From Bacteroidia bacterium (lineage in GTDB: Bacteria; Bacteroidota; Bacteroidia; UKL13-3): 64,000 nucleotides of DNA. The stretch is taken from assembly GCA_019695215.1 (NCBI GenBank), contig JAIBAK010000005.1, positions 44,107 through 108,106 of the forward strand, in the 5' to 3' direction. Numbering within the stretch: position 1 is the first letter of the stretch; the number at the start of each line of letters is the position of its first letter. Made by a program: the position numbers and the translations under genes. This document shows positions 1 to 7,455 of the stretch, one piece after another. The notes beneath the pieces are model-generated. The model saw only the letters and a list, made by a program, of their open reading frames with translations, was not told where the DNA came from and did no database searches.

Positions 1-679
1 ATTTTCCATCTGGACTCCACGCTACCTCTTCCATCCCGCCAAATGGCTGCGTAGGTGCATCAAAAGATTCTCCGATTAACAAATCTTTACCTGAGTTAAT
101 TGTGCCTGAAACTGGCACATCTGCAACAAACAAATGCGAACTGTAAGCATCTTCCCAACTGTCCCAATGCCGGTACATTAACCCATCAGCTATTTTACCT
201 GTGGCTTGAGGTAAATCAGGGTATAAATCAGCAATGGTGTTTCGGGTTTTCACATCAGCCGCATAAATCAATTTACGACCGTCTTTTGAGTATAAAAATC
301 CGTTTATGCCACCGCTTACATCTGTAATTTGTGCAGGTTCTGTCAACGTGAGGTTCATTTTCCAAAGTTGCATTTCCCCACTTTTGGCACACAAAAAAGC
401 TAAACCGTTATCTGTAAATTTAATGGAGTTTATGTTCCAGTTCTCATCCAGTAAAAGCTTAGGTTCTCCACCTGCAACGGGTATGCTGTACAGGTAATTT
501 TTGCCTTTGTTGGCTCTTAAATCAAAGCGCTTCACCACATATACAACCGTTTTACCATCGGGTGAAATGTCAAACTCATTTACGCGGCCAAGCTTCCAAA
601 GCAATTCCGTTGTTAATGCTGATTGACCAAAAGTGAATGAATAAAAAAAGATCAGAAGGATGCTGAACAGTTTTCGCAT
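1..679 (-). CDS. S9-type peptidase, N-terminal beta-propeller part (runs off the left edge)
   Basis: The frame is open from the ATG at 679 down to base 1, about 226 codons, so the C-terminal half is missing. The first 19 or so residues form a Sec signal peptide (MRKLFSILLIFFYSFTFG). The rest has 'SPDGK'-like propeller blades (FDISPDGK, LYSKDGRK, AWSPDGK) and a RHWDSWEDAYSSHLFV stretch, as in the propeller half of prolyl oligopeptidase and acylaminoacyl-peptidase-like S9 enzymes of Bacteroidota. The catalytic Ser-Asp-His domain is outside the window, so a TolB-like protein is not excluded. The gene is divergent from the dehydrogenase at 718. Confidence 0.7.
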   Translation of the reverse strand, partial: MRKLFSILLIFFYSFTFGQSALTTELLWKLGRVNEFDISPDGKTVVYVVKRFDLRANKGKNYLYSIPVAGGEPKLLLDENWNINSIKFTDNGLAFLCAKSGEMQLWKMNLTLTEPAQITDVSGGINGFLYSKDGRKLIYAADVKTRNTIADLYPDLPQATGKIADGLMYRHWDSWEDAYSSHLFVADVPVSGTINSGKDLLIGESFDAPTQPFGGMEEVAWSPDGK

Positions 680-717
680 ATTTGAAAAATATTTTTAAGT
701 CTCCAAACATACAAAAA

Positions 718-1503
718 ATGATTATCAGTTTACACGGGAAAAGAGCATTGGTGTGCGGCAGCACGCAAGGGATAGGAAAAGCCATCGCAATGGAACTGGC
801 CAAAAGCGGAGCCACCATTACATTAATGGCACGCGATGAACAAAAACTGAAAACTGTTTTGACGGAGTTAAACAACATTCATGCAGCTGATCACCATTAT
901 CTGGTTGCTGACTTCACGGCCTCTGAACAACTACGCGAAATCATTCAAACATACACCGCATCAAACAGTATTCAGATTCTGATTAACAATACCGGTGGAC
1001 CACCAGCAGGACCTATTGTACAAGCAAACACAGAAGCCTTTTTAAATGCCTACCAGCAACACCTCATTTGCAACCATATCTTAATGCAGAGTACGTTGCA
1101 AGGCATGAAAGATTCAGGATACGGGCGCATCATCAATATCATTTCCACATCCGTAAAACAACCACTGGCCAACTTGGGCGTGTCCAACACCACGCGTGCG
1201 GCCGTAGCAAACTGGTCAAAAACATTGGCTACTGAACTTGCACCATTTGGCATTACCGTAAATAATGTACTGCCCGGAGCAACTAAAACGCTCCGGCTTG
1301 AAACCATTGCTAAAAATAAGGCCGCTAAAACCGGAGTTCAAATTACTGATGTAGAAACAGAAATGCTTCACGAGATTCCGGCAGGGCGCTTTGCCACACC
1401 CGATGAAATTGCCTATGCCGCGGTGTTTTTAGCATCACCGTTTGCATCCTATATCAACGGAATTAATGTTCCGGTGGATGGGGGGCGTACGGCCTGTTTG
1501 TAA
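718..1503 (+). CDS. SDR-family oxidoreductase with non-canonical active site
   Basis: A 261-residue Rossmann-fold short-chain dehydrogenase/reductase. The nucleotide-binding motif is near the start (CGSTQGIG, residues 14-21), followed by the NNTGG motif near residue 96 and a C-terminal PVDGG. The usual YxxxK catalytic pair is absent: the segment that aligns with it reads VSNTTRAAV, with Ser for Tyr and Arg for Lys. This occurs in a 3-oxoacyl-ACP-reductase-like subgroup of unknown substrate. I chose the ATG at 718 because the protein then begins just before the first beta strand; an upstream in-frame TTG at 682 would add 12 residues. Confidence 0.85.
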   Translation: MIISLHGKRALVCGSTQGIGKAIAMELAKSGATITLMARDEQKLKTVLTELNNIHAADHHYLVADFTASEQLREIIQTYTASNSIQILINNTGGPPAGPIVQANTEAFLNAYQQHLICNHILMQSTLQGMKDSGYGRIINIISTSVKQPLANLGVSNTTRAAVANWSKTLATELAPFGITVNNVLPGATKTLRLETIAKNKAAKTGVQITDVETEMLHEIPAGRFATPDEIAYAAVFLASPFASYINGINVPVDGGRTACL

Positions 1504-1580
1504 ACAACAACTGCTGTAGGGGGGAACACCCAGCAAATGTTTTTGATTTAGAAACTACCTGTAAAATAGACCATAAACCG

Positions 1581-1599
1581 AATAACCATATGAGAACAC
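1581..1599 (+). repeat. 19-bp direct repeat, left copy
   Basis: AATAACCATATGAGAACAC occurs here and again, exactly, at 3000-3018, where it spans the start codon of the lipoprotein gene. The two copies flank the unknown two-gene cassette 1896-2959. Confidence 0.8.
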
Positions 1600-1819
1600 C
1601 GCTGCAAGAGATGGTGACCCAGCAAATGAAGAAGAAATAAAATTTCAACTTTTTGCTTGTATTTTTTTGGCTTAAATTTTGAGCGTAGGCTTTCCATTAA
1701 AAGTTTGCAGCGCCTAATTAGGACTGAGTTTAAGATTATTTTCATAATGGTTTTGTTTAAGTTACTGCAAAACAGTAAATTATTTTTAGCCCAGTCGGTC
1801 AGATAATTAAAAAAAATAT

Positions 1820-1827
1820 TAATTTTG
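1820..1827 (+). promoter_or_regulatory. -7 promoter box for the two-gene cassette
   Basis: TAATTTTG matches the Bacteroidota TAnnTTTG element and lies 68 bp before the ATG at 1896. No clear TTG -33 element is seen. Confidence 0.45.
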
Positions 1828-1895
1828 TACGGTAAAAGACGTACACAACTCTTTTGAAAAAAATTAACCCACCAATACACTGATTGAATTTAGCA

Positions 1896-2129
1896 ATGAA
1901 ACCGAGATTATTGTTCACAGACAAATCATTGCCGTTTATCCTGGAAGCCTTTGGCAAGTCCATAAATGAGAACGGAATTATAATCGAATCTAAAACCGGA
2001 GAACCTGTCTTAACACCTGAAGGCGAAGAAATTGAGTCAAAGCAACTTGGTGGATTAAAAAGGGGGTCAGAAATTTTCCTGAAAGACGATTTATATTCAA
2101 TTATGAATCTATCTGAGGGAAAATATTAA
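1896..2129 (+). CDS. Small hypothetical protein, first gene of an unknown pair
   Basis: I do not recognise this 77-residue soluble, mildly acidic protein (MKPRLLFTDKSLPFILEAFG...). It has no signal peptide or membrane segment. The central part (GEPVLTPEGEEIESKQLGG) looks like a beta hairpin with loops. An in-frame TTG at 1884 would add four residues; the ATG is preferred. Its TAA overlaps the ATG of the next gene by one base (TAATG), so the two are probably translationally coupled. Together they lie between the direct repeats at 1581 and 3000, which suggests an acquired cassette. A toxin-antitoxin or defence role is possible but nothing in the sequence proves it. Confidence 0.6.
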   Translation: MKPRLLFTDKSLPFILEAFGKSINENGIIIESKTGEPVLTPEGEEIESKQLGGLKRGSEIFLKDDLYSIMNLSEGKY

Positions 2130-2959
2130 TGACATCACCTCTTGACGTTGACATAGACGCAATTCACCGTTATTTAAAAAAATCGGGTGTAACGGTTATA
2201 TTCGATGTTGATGGCGAAACCGAAGCAACAGCAGTTGGTTCACTGTATTCTTGGGAACCCAAAGACAAGATTTTAACCATTTCCCTACCAGTTGCCCATA
2301 CAAGTCAACGCAAAAAAACAGCTGTTTTTAAAATAATCCGTAAAATTCATAATGATGGGGGCTTGCTATGGAAAAAATCAAAATCAGAGGTACTACAAAC
2401 TTTTGGTGAGTATCAAAAGGAAGATCCCGATCAAGAAACGTTAGAGTTTTTCAAGCCAATTCTGCCAATTGATGATTTTAATGCGCTTAAGTTATCAATG
2501 TTCCTTCGATACGAAGACAAGAAAGGAAATAAGAACAATGTTCAACGGTTCAAAAATGATATTCGAAATAGATTTGGCGATAGGGGAGGTAACATTGCGA
2601 ATTTATGTACTGCCGGATACTTTGACGAAGAATTAAAATCACTGTATCTGAGAATCCCCAGAGAAGAGTTTAAAGAATATTATGAAATGGTTGTGGGGGA
2701 CAAAGCCAGGGCATTATTTATTCATCACGACATGGGAGTTGACGAGATTGATGCAGAGGTTGAGAAGATGTTTCTTAAGGCCACTAAGTATCATATGGGA
2801 GATTTCAAGATTCACGGCAAAGGTGCAGATAATGTTAAAACATTAAGGGAATTTATTAAATCCAGAACTGGTAAAGAAAAGTATAAGATTCACATTAAAT
2901 ATGAGGACCCCAAATTACCCGCGATTGAATGCATAGTAAATGTTTTACAAACTGATTAA
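2129..2959 (+). CDS. Hypothetical protein, second gene of the unknown pair
   Basis: A 276-residue protein of no family I can name. It is charged and soluble with no signal peptide. Three parts can be seen: an N-terminal alpha/beta region (about 1-70), a middle segment about residues 105-150 ending in a basic DIRNRFGDRGGNIAN motif, and a C-terminal alpha/beta part with Lys/Glu-rich helices and KIHIKYEDP. A basic, Gly-rich loop in the middle could bind nucleic acid, but this is a guess. The gene overlaps its neighbour by one base and is followed 18 bp later by an unrelated promoter. Confidence 0.65.
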   Translation: MTSPLDVDIDAIHRYLKKSGVTVIFDVDGETEATAVGSLYSWEPKDKILTISLPVAHTSQRKKTAVFKIIRKIHNDGGLLWKKSKSEVLQTFGEYQKEDPDQETLEFFKPILPIDDFNALKLSMFLRYEDKKGNKNNVQRFKNDIRNRFGDRGGNIANLCTAGYFDEELKSLYLRIPREEFKEYYEMVVGDKARALFIHHDMGVDEIDAEVEKMFLKATKYHMGDFKIHGKGADNVKTLREFIKSRTGKEKYKIHIKYEDPKLPAIECIVNVLQTD

Positions 2960-2977
2960 CGATTTAATCAATTTTCC

Positions 2978-2985
2978 TATTTTTG
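2978..2985 (+). promoter_or_regulatory. -7 promoter box for the lipoprotein gene
   Basis: TATTTTTG (TAnnTTTG) lies 24 bp before the ATG at 3009, immediately after the stop of the upstream cassette. Confidence 0.55.
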
Positions 2986-2999
2986 TCTTAAACAAACCC

Positions 3000-3018
3000 A
3001 ATAACCATATGAGAACAC
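3000..3018 (+). repeat. 19-bp direct repeat, right copy
   Basis: Exact copy of 1581-1599; here it contains the start codon (3009) of the lipoprotein gene. Confidence 0.8.
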
Positions 3019-3383
3019 TCCTACTTCTTTTAATTGCCACTGCATTTATTTCCTGCGGCCCCAGTAAGGCCGAAATTGAAGCCCGCGAAAGGCAAGTTGC
3101 CGATTCAACTAAAATGGCTACTGAGGCGGCCATAAAAGCCGATGCCGAAGCAAAGGCCCGGGAGCAAAAACGCAAAAAAGACCATTCGCAGCTAAAACAA
3201 CAATTAATTGAAATGAAAGCACGGCTGGCAGCCGAAGAAGCCAAACTGCAAGACATTAATTCGTTTCATTTAATGCGAACTTCTACCGAGAAGCAACAGC
3301 AACTGGCTGCACAAACTTATGAGGTAGAAATGCTAAAAGCGGCCATTGAAGAAACCGAAGCTAAACTAAAACAACTTCAGTAG
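3009..3383 (+). CDS. Coiled-coil lipoprotein
   Basis: A 124-residue exported protein. The N-terminus MRTLLLLLIATAFISC is a lipoprotein signal with the lipidated Cys at 16. The rest is almost entirely an Ala/Glu/Lys/Gln-rich helix with heptad character (for example EARERQVADSTKMATEAAIK and the C-terminal EETEAKLKQLQ), so it is probably an elongated periplasmic coiled coil anchored to a membrane. The specific role is unknown. The start is set by the lipobox distance; an in-frame upstream ATG would put 23 residues in front of the signal peptide. It has its own -7 box at 2978. Confidence 0.75.
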   Translation: MRTLLLLLIATAFISCGPSKAEIEARERQVADSTKMATEAAIKADAEAKAREQKRKKDHSQLKQQLIEMKARLAAEEAKLQDINSFHLMRTSTEKQQQLAAQTYEVEMLKAAIEETEAKLKQLQ

Positions 3384-3404
3384 AGAATAATTTCCCACCT
3401 ACTG

Positions 3405-3515
3405 AAAATGGACTACAAAAAAATCAGCGATAATCAGTGAAATCAGTGGCAGTCCTCATATATTTGTTTAAGACACAGATTGCACTGATTACACAGAGAA
3501 TTGATAATGAGCTAC
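3405..3515. repeat. Dispersed 'AATCAGTGAAATCAGTGGC' type repeat
   Basis: The stretch reads ATCAGCGATAATCAGTGAAATCAGTGGC and then ACAGATTGCACTGATTACACAGAG on the plus strand. Such ATCNGTG-rich tracts recur between genes in many Bacteroidota genomes; only one copy is in this window, so the call rests on recollection. Confidence 0.35.
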
Positions 3516-3585
3516 AAAAATTAATCAATTTACCCGATTAAACCGAAATTGAACAGTAATTTTACGGCTCAAAATCAAAAACCAC

Positions 3586-4179
3586 ATGAAAAAATTACTT
3601 CTACTTAGTGCACTGGCTGTAACAGTGCTGGCATTTACTCCTTCCGAAACCGATTATTCACTTTGCAAAGTAAACTCTACTGCCAATAAATTGGTATTTT
3701 ATTACAATGCTCCGGCACAGGCTCACATTACGGCCTTCAGCTATTCAGCAGTGATTCCTTTTGGCAAATACATTTACATTCCATCGCTTGCCGATGAATC
3801 GGTAAAGGCAGCCAATATTGAAAGCGGATATCAAAACAAACTTTACGATGCTGTAATAATGGTAACCGGATCGGCTCGCGATGTGGCCATTACTTTTAAC
3901 GATAAAAATAAAGATAACTCGCTGGCAAATGCTGAAAAGGTAGAAGGGAAATATGTGTTTATAGCAGCCGAGCCGGTGCATCCTTACACCATTGTGGGCA
4001 AATACCAGATTAACGCTAAAGCAGTAAAAAAACCGGGTACACCAGCCAATGTAAAGGCATTAAAACACCAGTTACTTATTGCCAAAGTAATCAAAAAAGC
4101 TCAGTCAGATAAATTAGATTTTGATGCCGTAATTTATGGTGACGGTAAAAACGATTTAGCTATAAAATTCACCAAATAA
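3586..4179 (+). CDS. Exported hypothetical protein
   Basis: A 197-residue secreted protein of unknown family. Residues 1-17 (MKKLLLLSALAVTVLAF) are a Sec signal peptide without a lipobox. The mature part is predicted beta-rich with Lys-rich loops. NDKNKDNSLANAEKVEGKY near residue 105 resembles an acidic Ca-binding-like loop, but there is no clear EF hand. The C-terminus KNDLAIKFTK ends without a recognisable type IX sorting domain. A near-match -7 box (TAATTTTA) lies about 20 bp upstream. The gene stands alone and is followed by a 15-bp palindrome. Confidence 0.65.
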   Translation: MKKLLLLSALAVTVLAFTPSETDYSLCKVNSTANKLVFYYNAPAQAHITAFSYSAVIPFGKYIYIPSLADESVKAANIESGYQNKLYDAVIMVTGSARDVAITFNDKNKDNSLANAEKVEGKYVFIAAEPVHPYTIVGKYQINAKAVKKPGTPANVKALKHQLLIAKVIKKAQSDKLDFDAVIYGDGKNDLAIKFTK

Positions 4180-4190
4180 TTAACAGGGTC

Positions 4191-4205
4191 GTTGCATGAT
4201 GCAAC
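4191..4205. repeat. 15-bp palindrome GTTGCATGATGCAAC
   Basis: Perfect 7-bp arms around one base, 11 bp after the stop of the gene at 3586. It could be a weak terminator stem (no T-run follows) or a protein binding site. Its arm GTTGCAT also ends the long palindrome at 41512. Confidence 0.45.
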
Positions 4206-4319
4206 ACATTGGTTAAAATTTTTAACTCTAATTTACAATTAATTACATTTTTCCGACCCAATAATAAATTTTTTGGTAAAGTTTCTGCGTTCTAAGATTG
4301 AACGAAAGGAGATTTTAAT

Positions 4320-4469
4320 ATGAAAACACGATTGGAAATGAACAAAAGCAAAGCAATGATCTTTCTCTTATTATTGACTGTAGCCGCTATTTCACATTTA
4401 GCTAAAAATCCATCCCACTCTTTAAAATCCACAACAAAAACGTCACTCCATATTTCTATTAGCAGATAA
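4320..4469 (+). CDS. Possible 49-residue exported or membrane peptide
   Basis: A short frame, MKTRLEMNKSKAMIFLLLLT..., with a strong Shine-Dalgarno-like AAAGGAG 9 bp before the ATG. Residues 13-25 are hydrophobic (MIFLLLLTVAAIS) after a basic N-terminus, so it could be a signal peptide or single membrane anchor, followed by a basic Ser/Lys/Thr-rich tail. It ends about 70 bp before a good terminator. No homologue known to me; the RBS and terminator are the main support. Confidence 0.4.
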   Translation: MKTRLEMNKSKAMIFLLLLTVAAISHLAKNPSHSLKSTTKTSLHISISR

Positions 4470-4542
4470 GTTAATACCTGCCATAAGTCTGTCGCACGAA
4501 CTTTTATTCATTTTTTGGTACAGAGTTTACAATCAAAAAAGA

Positions 4543-4567
4543 GCCTCGCAACTGCGGGGCTTTTTTT
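4543..4567. terminator. Bidirectional terminator
   Basis: Stem 4543-4549 / 4554-4560 (seven pairs with one G-U) with loop ACTG-side bases, an A-run before it and seven Ts after it, placed between convergent genes. It serves the plus-strand small ORF and the minus-strand diheme gene, whose stop codon lies in the T-run. Confidence 0.75.
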
Positions 4568-5609
4568 ATTTAGCCGAAATAAAAGAAGTATCAGTTAAGG
4601 TTTTGAGAAAGGCCACCAAACTCGCTTTTTCATAAGCCGTAAGTTGCAGTCCGCTTTCTTTACCCGGTTTAGTCATAATAGGATCGATGGTGCGGGAAAA
4701 TTTAACGCCCGAATTATAAAACTCCACCACTTCTTCCAAGGTATTAAACCGGCCATCGTGCATGTAAGGAGCTGTTAACTCAATATTGCGAAGTGTGGGC
4801 GTGCTGAACATCCCCATATCGCTGGCAGCATGGGTAATCAGATTTCGTCCGGCATTTTGCCCCGTAAACTGATCATCGAGCCCGTTGTTGTGATAAAGAT
4901 TATCGGTGAAAAGCGGATAGCCATGACAATGAAAACAATCTCCCCGCTCAGAGAAAAACACATCCATCCCGTCACGCTCTTCCTGAGTAAGTGCGCCCCC
5001 TTTAAGCTGATACCTGTCTAATTTGGAGTCGGCCGAAATCAGAGTGCGTATGTATTGGACTAGGGCTTTGCAAATAGTCATTTTTAACTCTTCGTAGCTT
5101 AGGGTGTAAAAATTTGTTATCCCGAATGCCTTGTAAAAAAGTTGCGGATATAAAGGATGATGAGATAACCTGTAAAAAAGCGTATCGGCATTGGTATTAA
5201 AAAATTGTGGTTCAAAATCACCCATAGGTAGTGTTTCGAGTTTAGTAACCGAACCGTTCCAGTTGTAGTCGGGATTAAAAGCAAGATTTAAGTGCGGGGG
5301 GATGCTTATTTTATCTCCTGTAAGAGTAATGTAATACGGAGAAGAGAATGACTTACCCCGATTGTGACAGGATGAACAACTAAGTCCGTTTGATGACAGA
5401 ATTGCATCGGAATACAACCGTTTACCTAAATCCACGCCTTCATTCGTAAGCGGATTATCGGAAGAAATATATGGCTGCGGAAAACCCTGTGGCACCTGAA
5501 GTATATACGGAGTAGGTTGATAAATTCCCGAATCAGGATCGGAAGGACTTTCTTTTTGCCTGCATTGAATCATGAGCACGATAAGCAGAAGTACCACAAT
5601 GTATCTCAT
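4566..5609 (-). CDS. Diheme cytochrome c peroxidase / MauG family lipoprotein (MbnH-like)
   Basis: A 347-residue periplasmic lipoprotein (lipidated Cys16) with two c-heme motifs, CSSCH at 78-82 and CFHCH at 225-229, in the layout of the cytochrome c peroxidase/MauG family. In known MbnH-MbnP pairs the diheme enzyme oxidises a Trp of the partner to kynurenine, which then binds copper. The gene directly before it in the same operon (3-bp gap) encodes an MbnP-like protein, so I infer an MbnH-like modifying role rather than H2O2 detoxification; a plain peroxidase cannot be excluded. It is driven from the FNR-type promoter ahead of the partner. Confidence 0.8.
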   Translation of the reverse strand: MRYIVVLLLIVLMIQCRQKESPSDPDSGIYQPTPYILQVPQGFPQPYISSDNPLTNEGVDLGKRLYSDAILSSNGLSCSSCHNRGKSFSSPYYITLTGDKISIPPHLNLAFNPDYNWNGSVTKLETLPMGDFEPQFFNTNADTLFYRLSHHPLYPQLFYKAFGITNFYTLSYEELKMTICKALVQYIRTLISADSKLDRYQLKGGALTQEERDGMDVFFSERGDCFHCHGYPLFTDNLYHNNGLDDQFTGQNAGRNLITHAASDMGMFSTPTLRNIELTAPYMHDGRFNTLEEVVEFYNSGVKFSRTIDPIMTKPGKESGLQLTAYEKASLVAFLKTLTDTSFISAK

Positions 5610-5612
5610 ACC

Positions 5613-6350
5613 TTAATTATTTATGCTTAAAACATTATTTCCGTTTTGCGAAAGCAGGTTCATAAGGCTATCAATTCCCATGGTATAATTAGTTTTGTTT
5701 AAATCAAATTTATTGGGAACATCAAACCATTTGGCAACATCCATACTTAATTTTAGTCCGTTTGAAACCTGCGTTTCGGTAAGCGTGGCAGAAACAGCAT
5801 TCTCAACCAGATTTTGATTTTTGCCCAGGTGCATGGCAAAACCGTATACCTGAAGATTTGATGCAAGGTAGTGCCCTTCGAGTTTTAGAAAATGGTAACC
5901 CCCTCCCATATTATCAGGCCAGGCCATATTCAAATTGGCCGGTGTAGGAGTTAATGCATTGCTAATATTTTGCGAAGCCGCTAAGCCAATATTGCATCTA
6001 AACGAAGTGATTCCCGTTAGCGGCAGATCGCTTATTGTAAAATGATGTGTTGACGTATCGCGGGCACTTACATAAAATAGTTTGGCTGATTTATAAACCG
6101 CACCGGTAACCGAAGTGATTTCGATGTTTGAAATATAACAATCAAGGCGGGTAACACTAAAACTATTTCCTGCCAAATTTTGAAATTGAATGGTATCAAA
6201 CAATAACGGATTTCCATTCACATTAAAACTCATATCAACCTTTATGGGTGTAATCACCACCGGCTTGGGCGTATCCTTATGGTCTCTTTTGCATGACGAA
6301 AAAGAAACAATCATCAATCCGGCAACCAAATAAATTAATAAACCTCTCAT
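5613..6350 (-). CDS. MbnP-like copper-binding lipoprotein
   Basis: A 245-residue lipoprotein (lipidated Cys20). The mature part fits the MbnP family: an N-terminal strand VDMSFNVNGNPLLFD, a FQNLAGNSFSVTRLDCYISNI segment (split here: FQNLAGNSFSVTR, LDCYISNI), then NMAWPDNMGGGYHFLKLEG (residues 141-159) in which the conserved W144 precedes the GYHFLKLEG signature. MbnP proteins bind Cu(I), in some cases through a kynurenine made by the diheme partner. It heads a two-gene operon with that partner. An FNR-type palindrome at 6401-6412 and a TAACTTTG box at 6377-6370 read toward it, with a predicted leader of about 15 nt. Confidence 0.75.
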   Translation of the reverse strand: MRGLLIYLVAGLMIVSFSSCKRDHKDTPKPVVITPIKVDMSFNVNGNPLLFDTIQFQNLAGNSFSVTRLDCYISNIEITSVTGAVYKSAKLFYVSARDTSTHHFTISDLPLTGITSFRCNIGLAASQNISNALTPTPANLNMAWPDNMGGGYHFLKLEGHYLASNLQVYGFAMHLGKNQNLVENAVSATLTETQVSNGLKLSMDVAKWFDVPNKFDLNKTNYTMGIDSLMNLLSQNGNNVLSINN

Positions 6351-6369
6351 AATATAAAATCCCCTTTAA

Positions 6370-6377
6370 CAAAGTTA
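6370..6377 (-). promoter_or_regulatory. -7 box of the mbnP-mbnH promoter
   Basis: On the minus strand this reads TAACTTTG (TAnnTTTG). Its first base is 29.5 bp from the centre of the FNR-type palindrome at 6401-6412. Confidence 0.7.
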
Positions 6378-6400
6378 GGATATTAATAGCACGCTATAGT

Positions 6401-6434
6401 TGACAATCATCAACTTCATTACTGATTAAGATCA
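6401..6434. promoter_or_regulatory. Two FNR-type operators shared by divergent promoters
   Basis: TGACAATCATCA at 6401-6412 (inside TTGACAATCATCAA) and TGATTAAGATCA at 6423-6434, start to start 22 bp, that is two helical turns. The left box is correctly placed for mbnP (minus), the right box for nadA (plus). Confidence 0.75.
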
Positions 6435-6457
6435 TGGTATTGCATTGCAGGTCGGGG

Positions 6458-6465
6458 GATCTTTG
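6458..6465 (+). promoter_or_regulatory. -7 box of the nadA promoter
   Basis: GATCTTTG, a one-base variant of TAnnTTTG, starts 29.5 bp from the centre of the palindrome at 6423-6434. If transcription starts 12 bp after the box begins, the message starts at about 6470, immediately before the first ATG. Confidence 0.6.
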
Positions 6466-6470
6466 CACCC

Positions 6471-7454
6471 ATGATACAGGAACCGATGATATCGGAGAAA
6501 GAAATGATTTTCCGAATCAATAAACTAAAGAAAGAAAAGAATGCTGTTATTCTCTCGCATTACTATATGAGCCCCGATTTGCAATTGAAAGAAACAGCAG
6601 GTGGTATTGCCGACTTTGTAGGAGACTCATTAGGGCTAAGTGTAGAAGCATCGAAAACAACGGCAGATCATATAGTGTTTTGCGGAGTATATTTTATGGC
6701 GGAAACGGCCAAAATTTTAAGTCCTGCCAAACATGTTTACATACCGGACAAAGAGGCCGGATGTTCGCTGGCATCAAGTATTACCGCAGCAGATGTTTAC
6801 GCTTTAAAGGCCAAATATCCGGGTGTACCTGTTGTAGCTTACATTAATACCTATGCCGAAACTAAAGCCGCCTGCGATGTATGCTGCACTTCACGAAATG
6901 CGTTAGCCATCATTCGTTCGCTGGATGCATCTAAAATAATTTTTATTCCTGATTTATATATGGGACAAAATCTGGCCAGGCAGGTAAAAGAAGAAACCGG
7001 GAAAGAACTTATTCTTTGGGACGGCAAATGTGAGGTTCATGAGCAATTTACTTCAGATATGGCCAAAGGGTTGCGCATGCAATATCCCAAATCAGAGTTT
7101 TTGCTGCACTGGGAAGTACCCGGAACTACGGTTTCCGATTCATTAAACAATGCTGGCGGGGTACTCGGAAGCACCAATGATATCATCCGCTATGTGGGAG
7201 AAAGTTCCTGCAACAGTTTTATTCTCGCTTCGGAATGCGATTTGGGTTCAACCCTTAAAGGCATGTATCAGGAAAAAGAATTCATCACTCCATGTATCAA
7301 ATGCCCGCATATGAAAAAAATATCTATGCTTAAAACACTGGAAATTCTGGAACGTATAGGGGAAGATAAATTGGATGATTTTGAAGTGAATTTAAGCGAT
7401 GATTTGATTCAGAAAGCTTACCTCCCCATAAAACGAATGATGGAGTTTACCTGA
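6471..7454 (+). CDS. nadA: Quinolinate synthase NadA
   Basis: A 327-residue enzyme that condenses iminoaspartate with dihydroxyacetone phosphate to quinolinate in NAD synthesis. Family features include KKEKNAVILSHYYM (17-30), CGVYFMAETAKIL, the DVCCTS and ASECDLG segments and the C-terminal CIKCPHMKK, which supply the cysteines of the [4Fe-4S] cluster. Three in-frame ATGs lie near the start (6471, 6486, 6504). The last has a good GGAG 8 bp upstream and fits the family N-terminus, whereas the predicted transcript start would make the first ATG leaderless. nadB begins one base after the stop. The FNR-type promoter suggests induction without oxygen. Confidence 0.95.
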   Translation: MIQEPMISEKEMIFRINKLKKEKNAVILSHYYMSPDLQLKETAGGIADFVGDSLGLSVEASKTTADHIVFCGVYFMAETAKILSPAKHVYIPDKEAGCSLASSITAADVYALKAKYPGVPVVAYINTYAETKAACDVCCTSRNALAIIRSLDASKIIFIPDLYMGQNLARQVKEETGKELILWDGKCEVHEQFTSDMAKGLRMQYPKSEFLLHWEVPGTTVSDSLNNAGGVLGSTNDIIRYVGESSCNSFILASECDLGSTLKGMYQEKEFITPCIKCPHMKKISMLKTLEILERIGEDKLDDFEVNLSDDLIQKAYLPIKRMMEFT

Positions 7455-7455
7455 T

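Larger units (their letters stand above)
1504..1895. other. 392-bp intergenic stretch with short direct repeats
   Basis: No convincing gene. It holds a 12-bp repeat (ACCCAGCAAATG at 1528-1539 and 1617-1628), the left copy of the 19-bp repeat described at 1581, and the promoter box at 1820. A 16-codon frame starting at 1590 has the same start region as the lipoprotein gene at 3009 but then diverges. Confidence 0.5.

Noticed and set aside
1590..1640. A 16-codon peptide gene
   Set aside because: It shares only the start region with the lipoprotein gene at 3009 and has no domain; more likely a remnant of a duplication.
4191..4205. Rho-independent terminator
   Set aside because: The palindrome has no following T-run and only a one-base loop; kept as a palindrome of unknown role.
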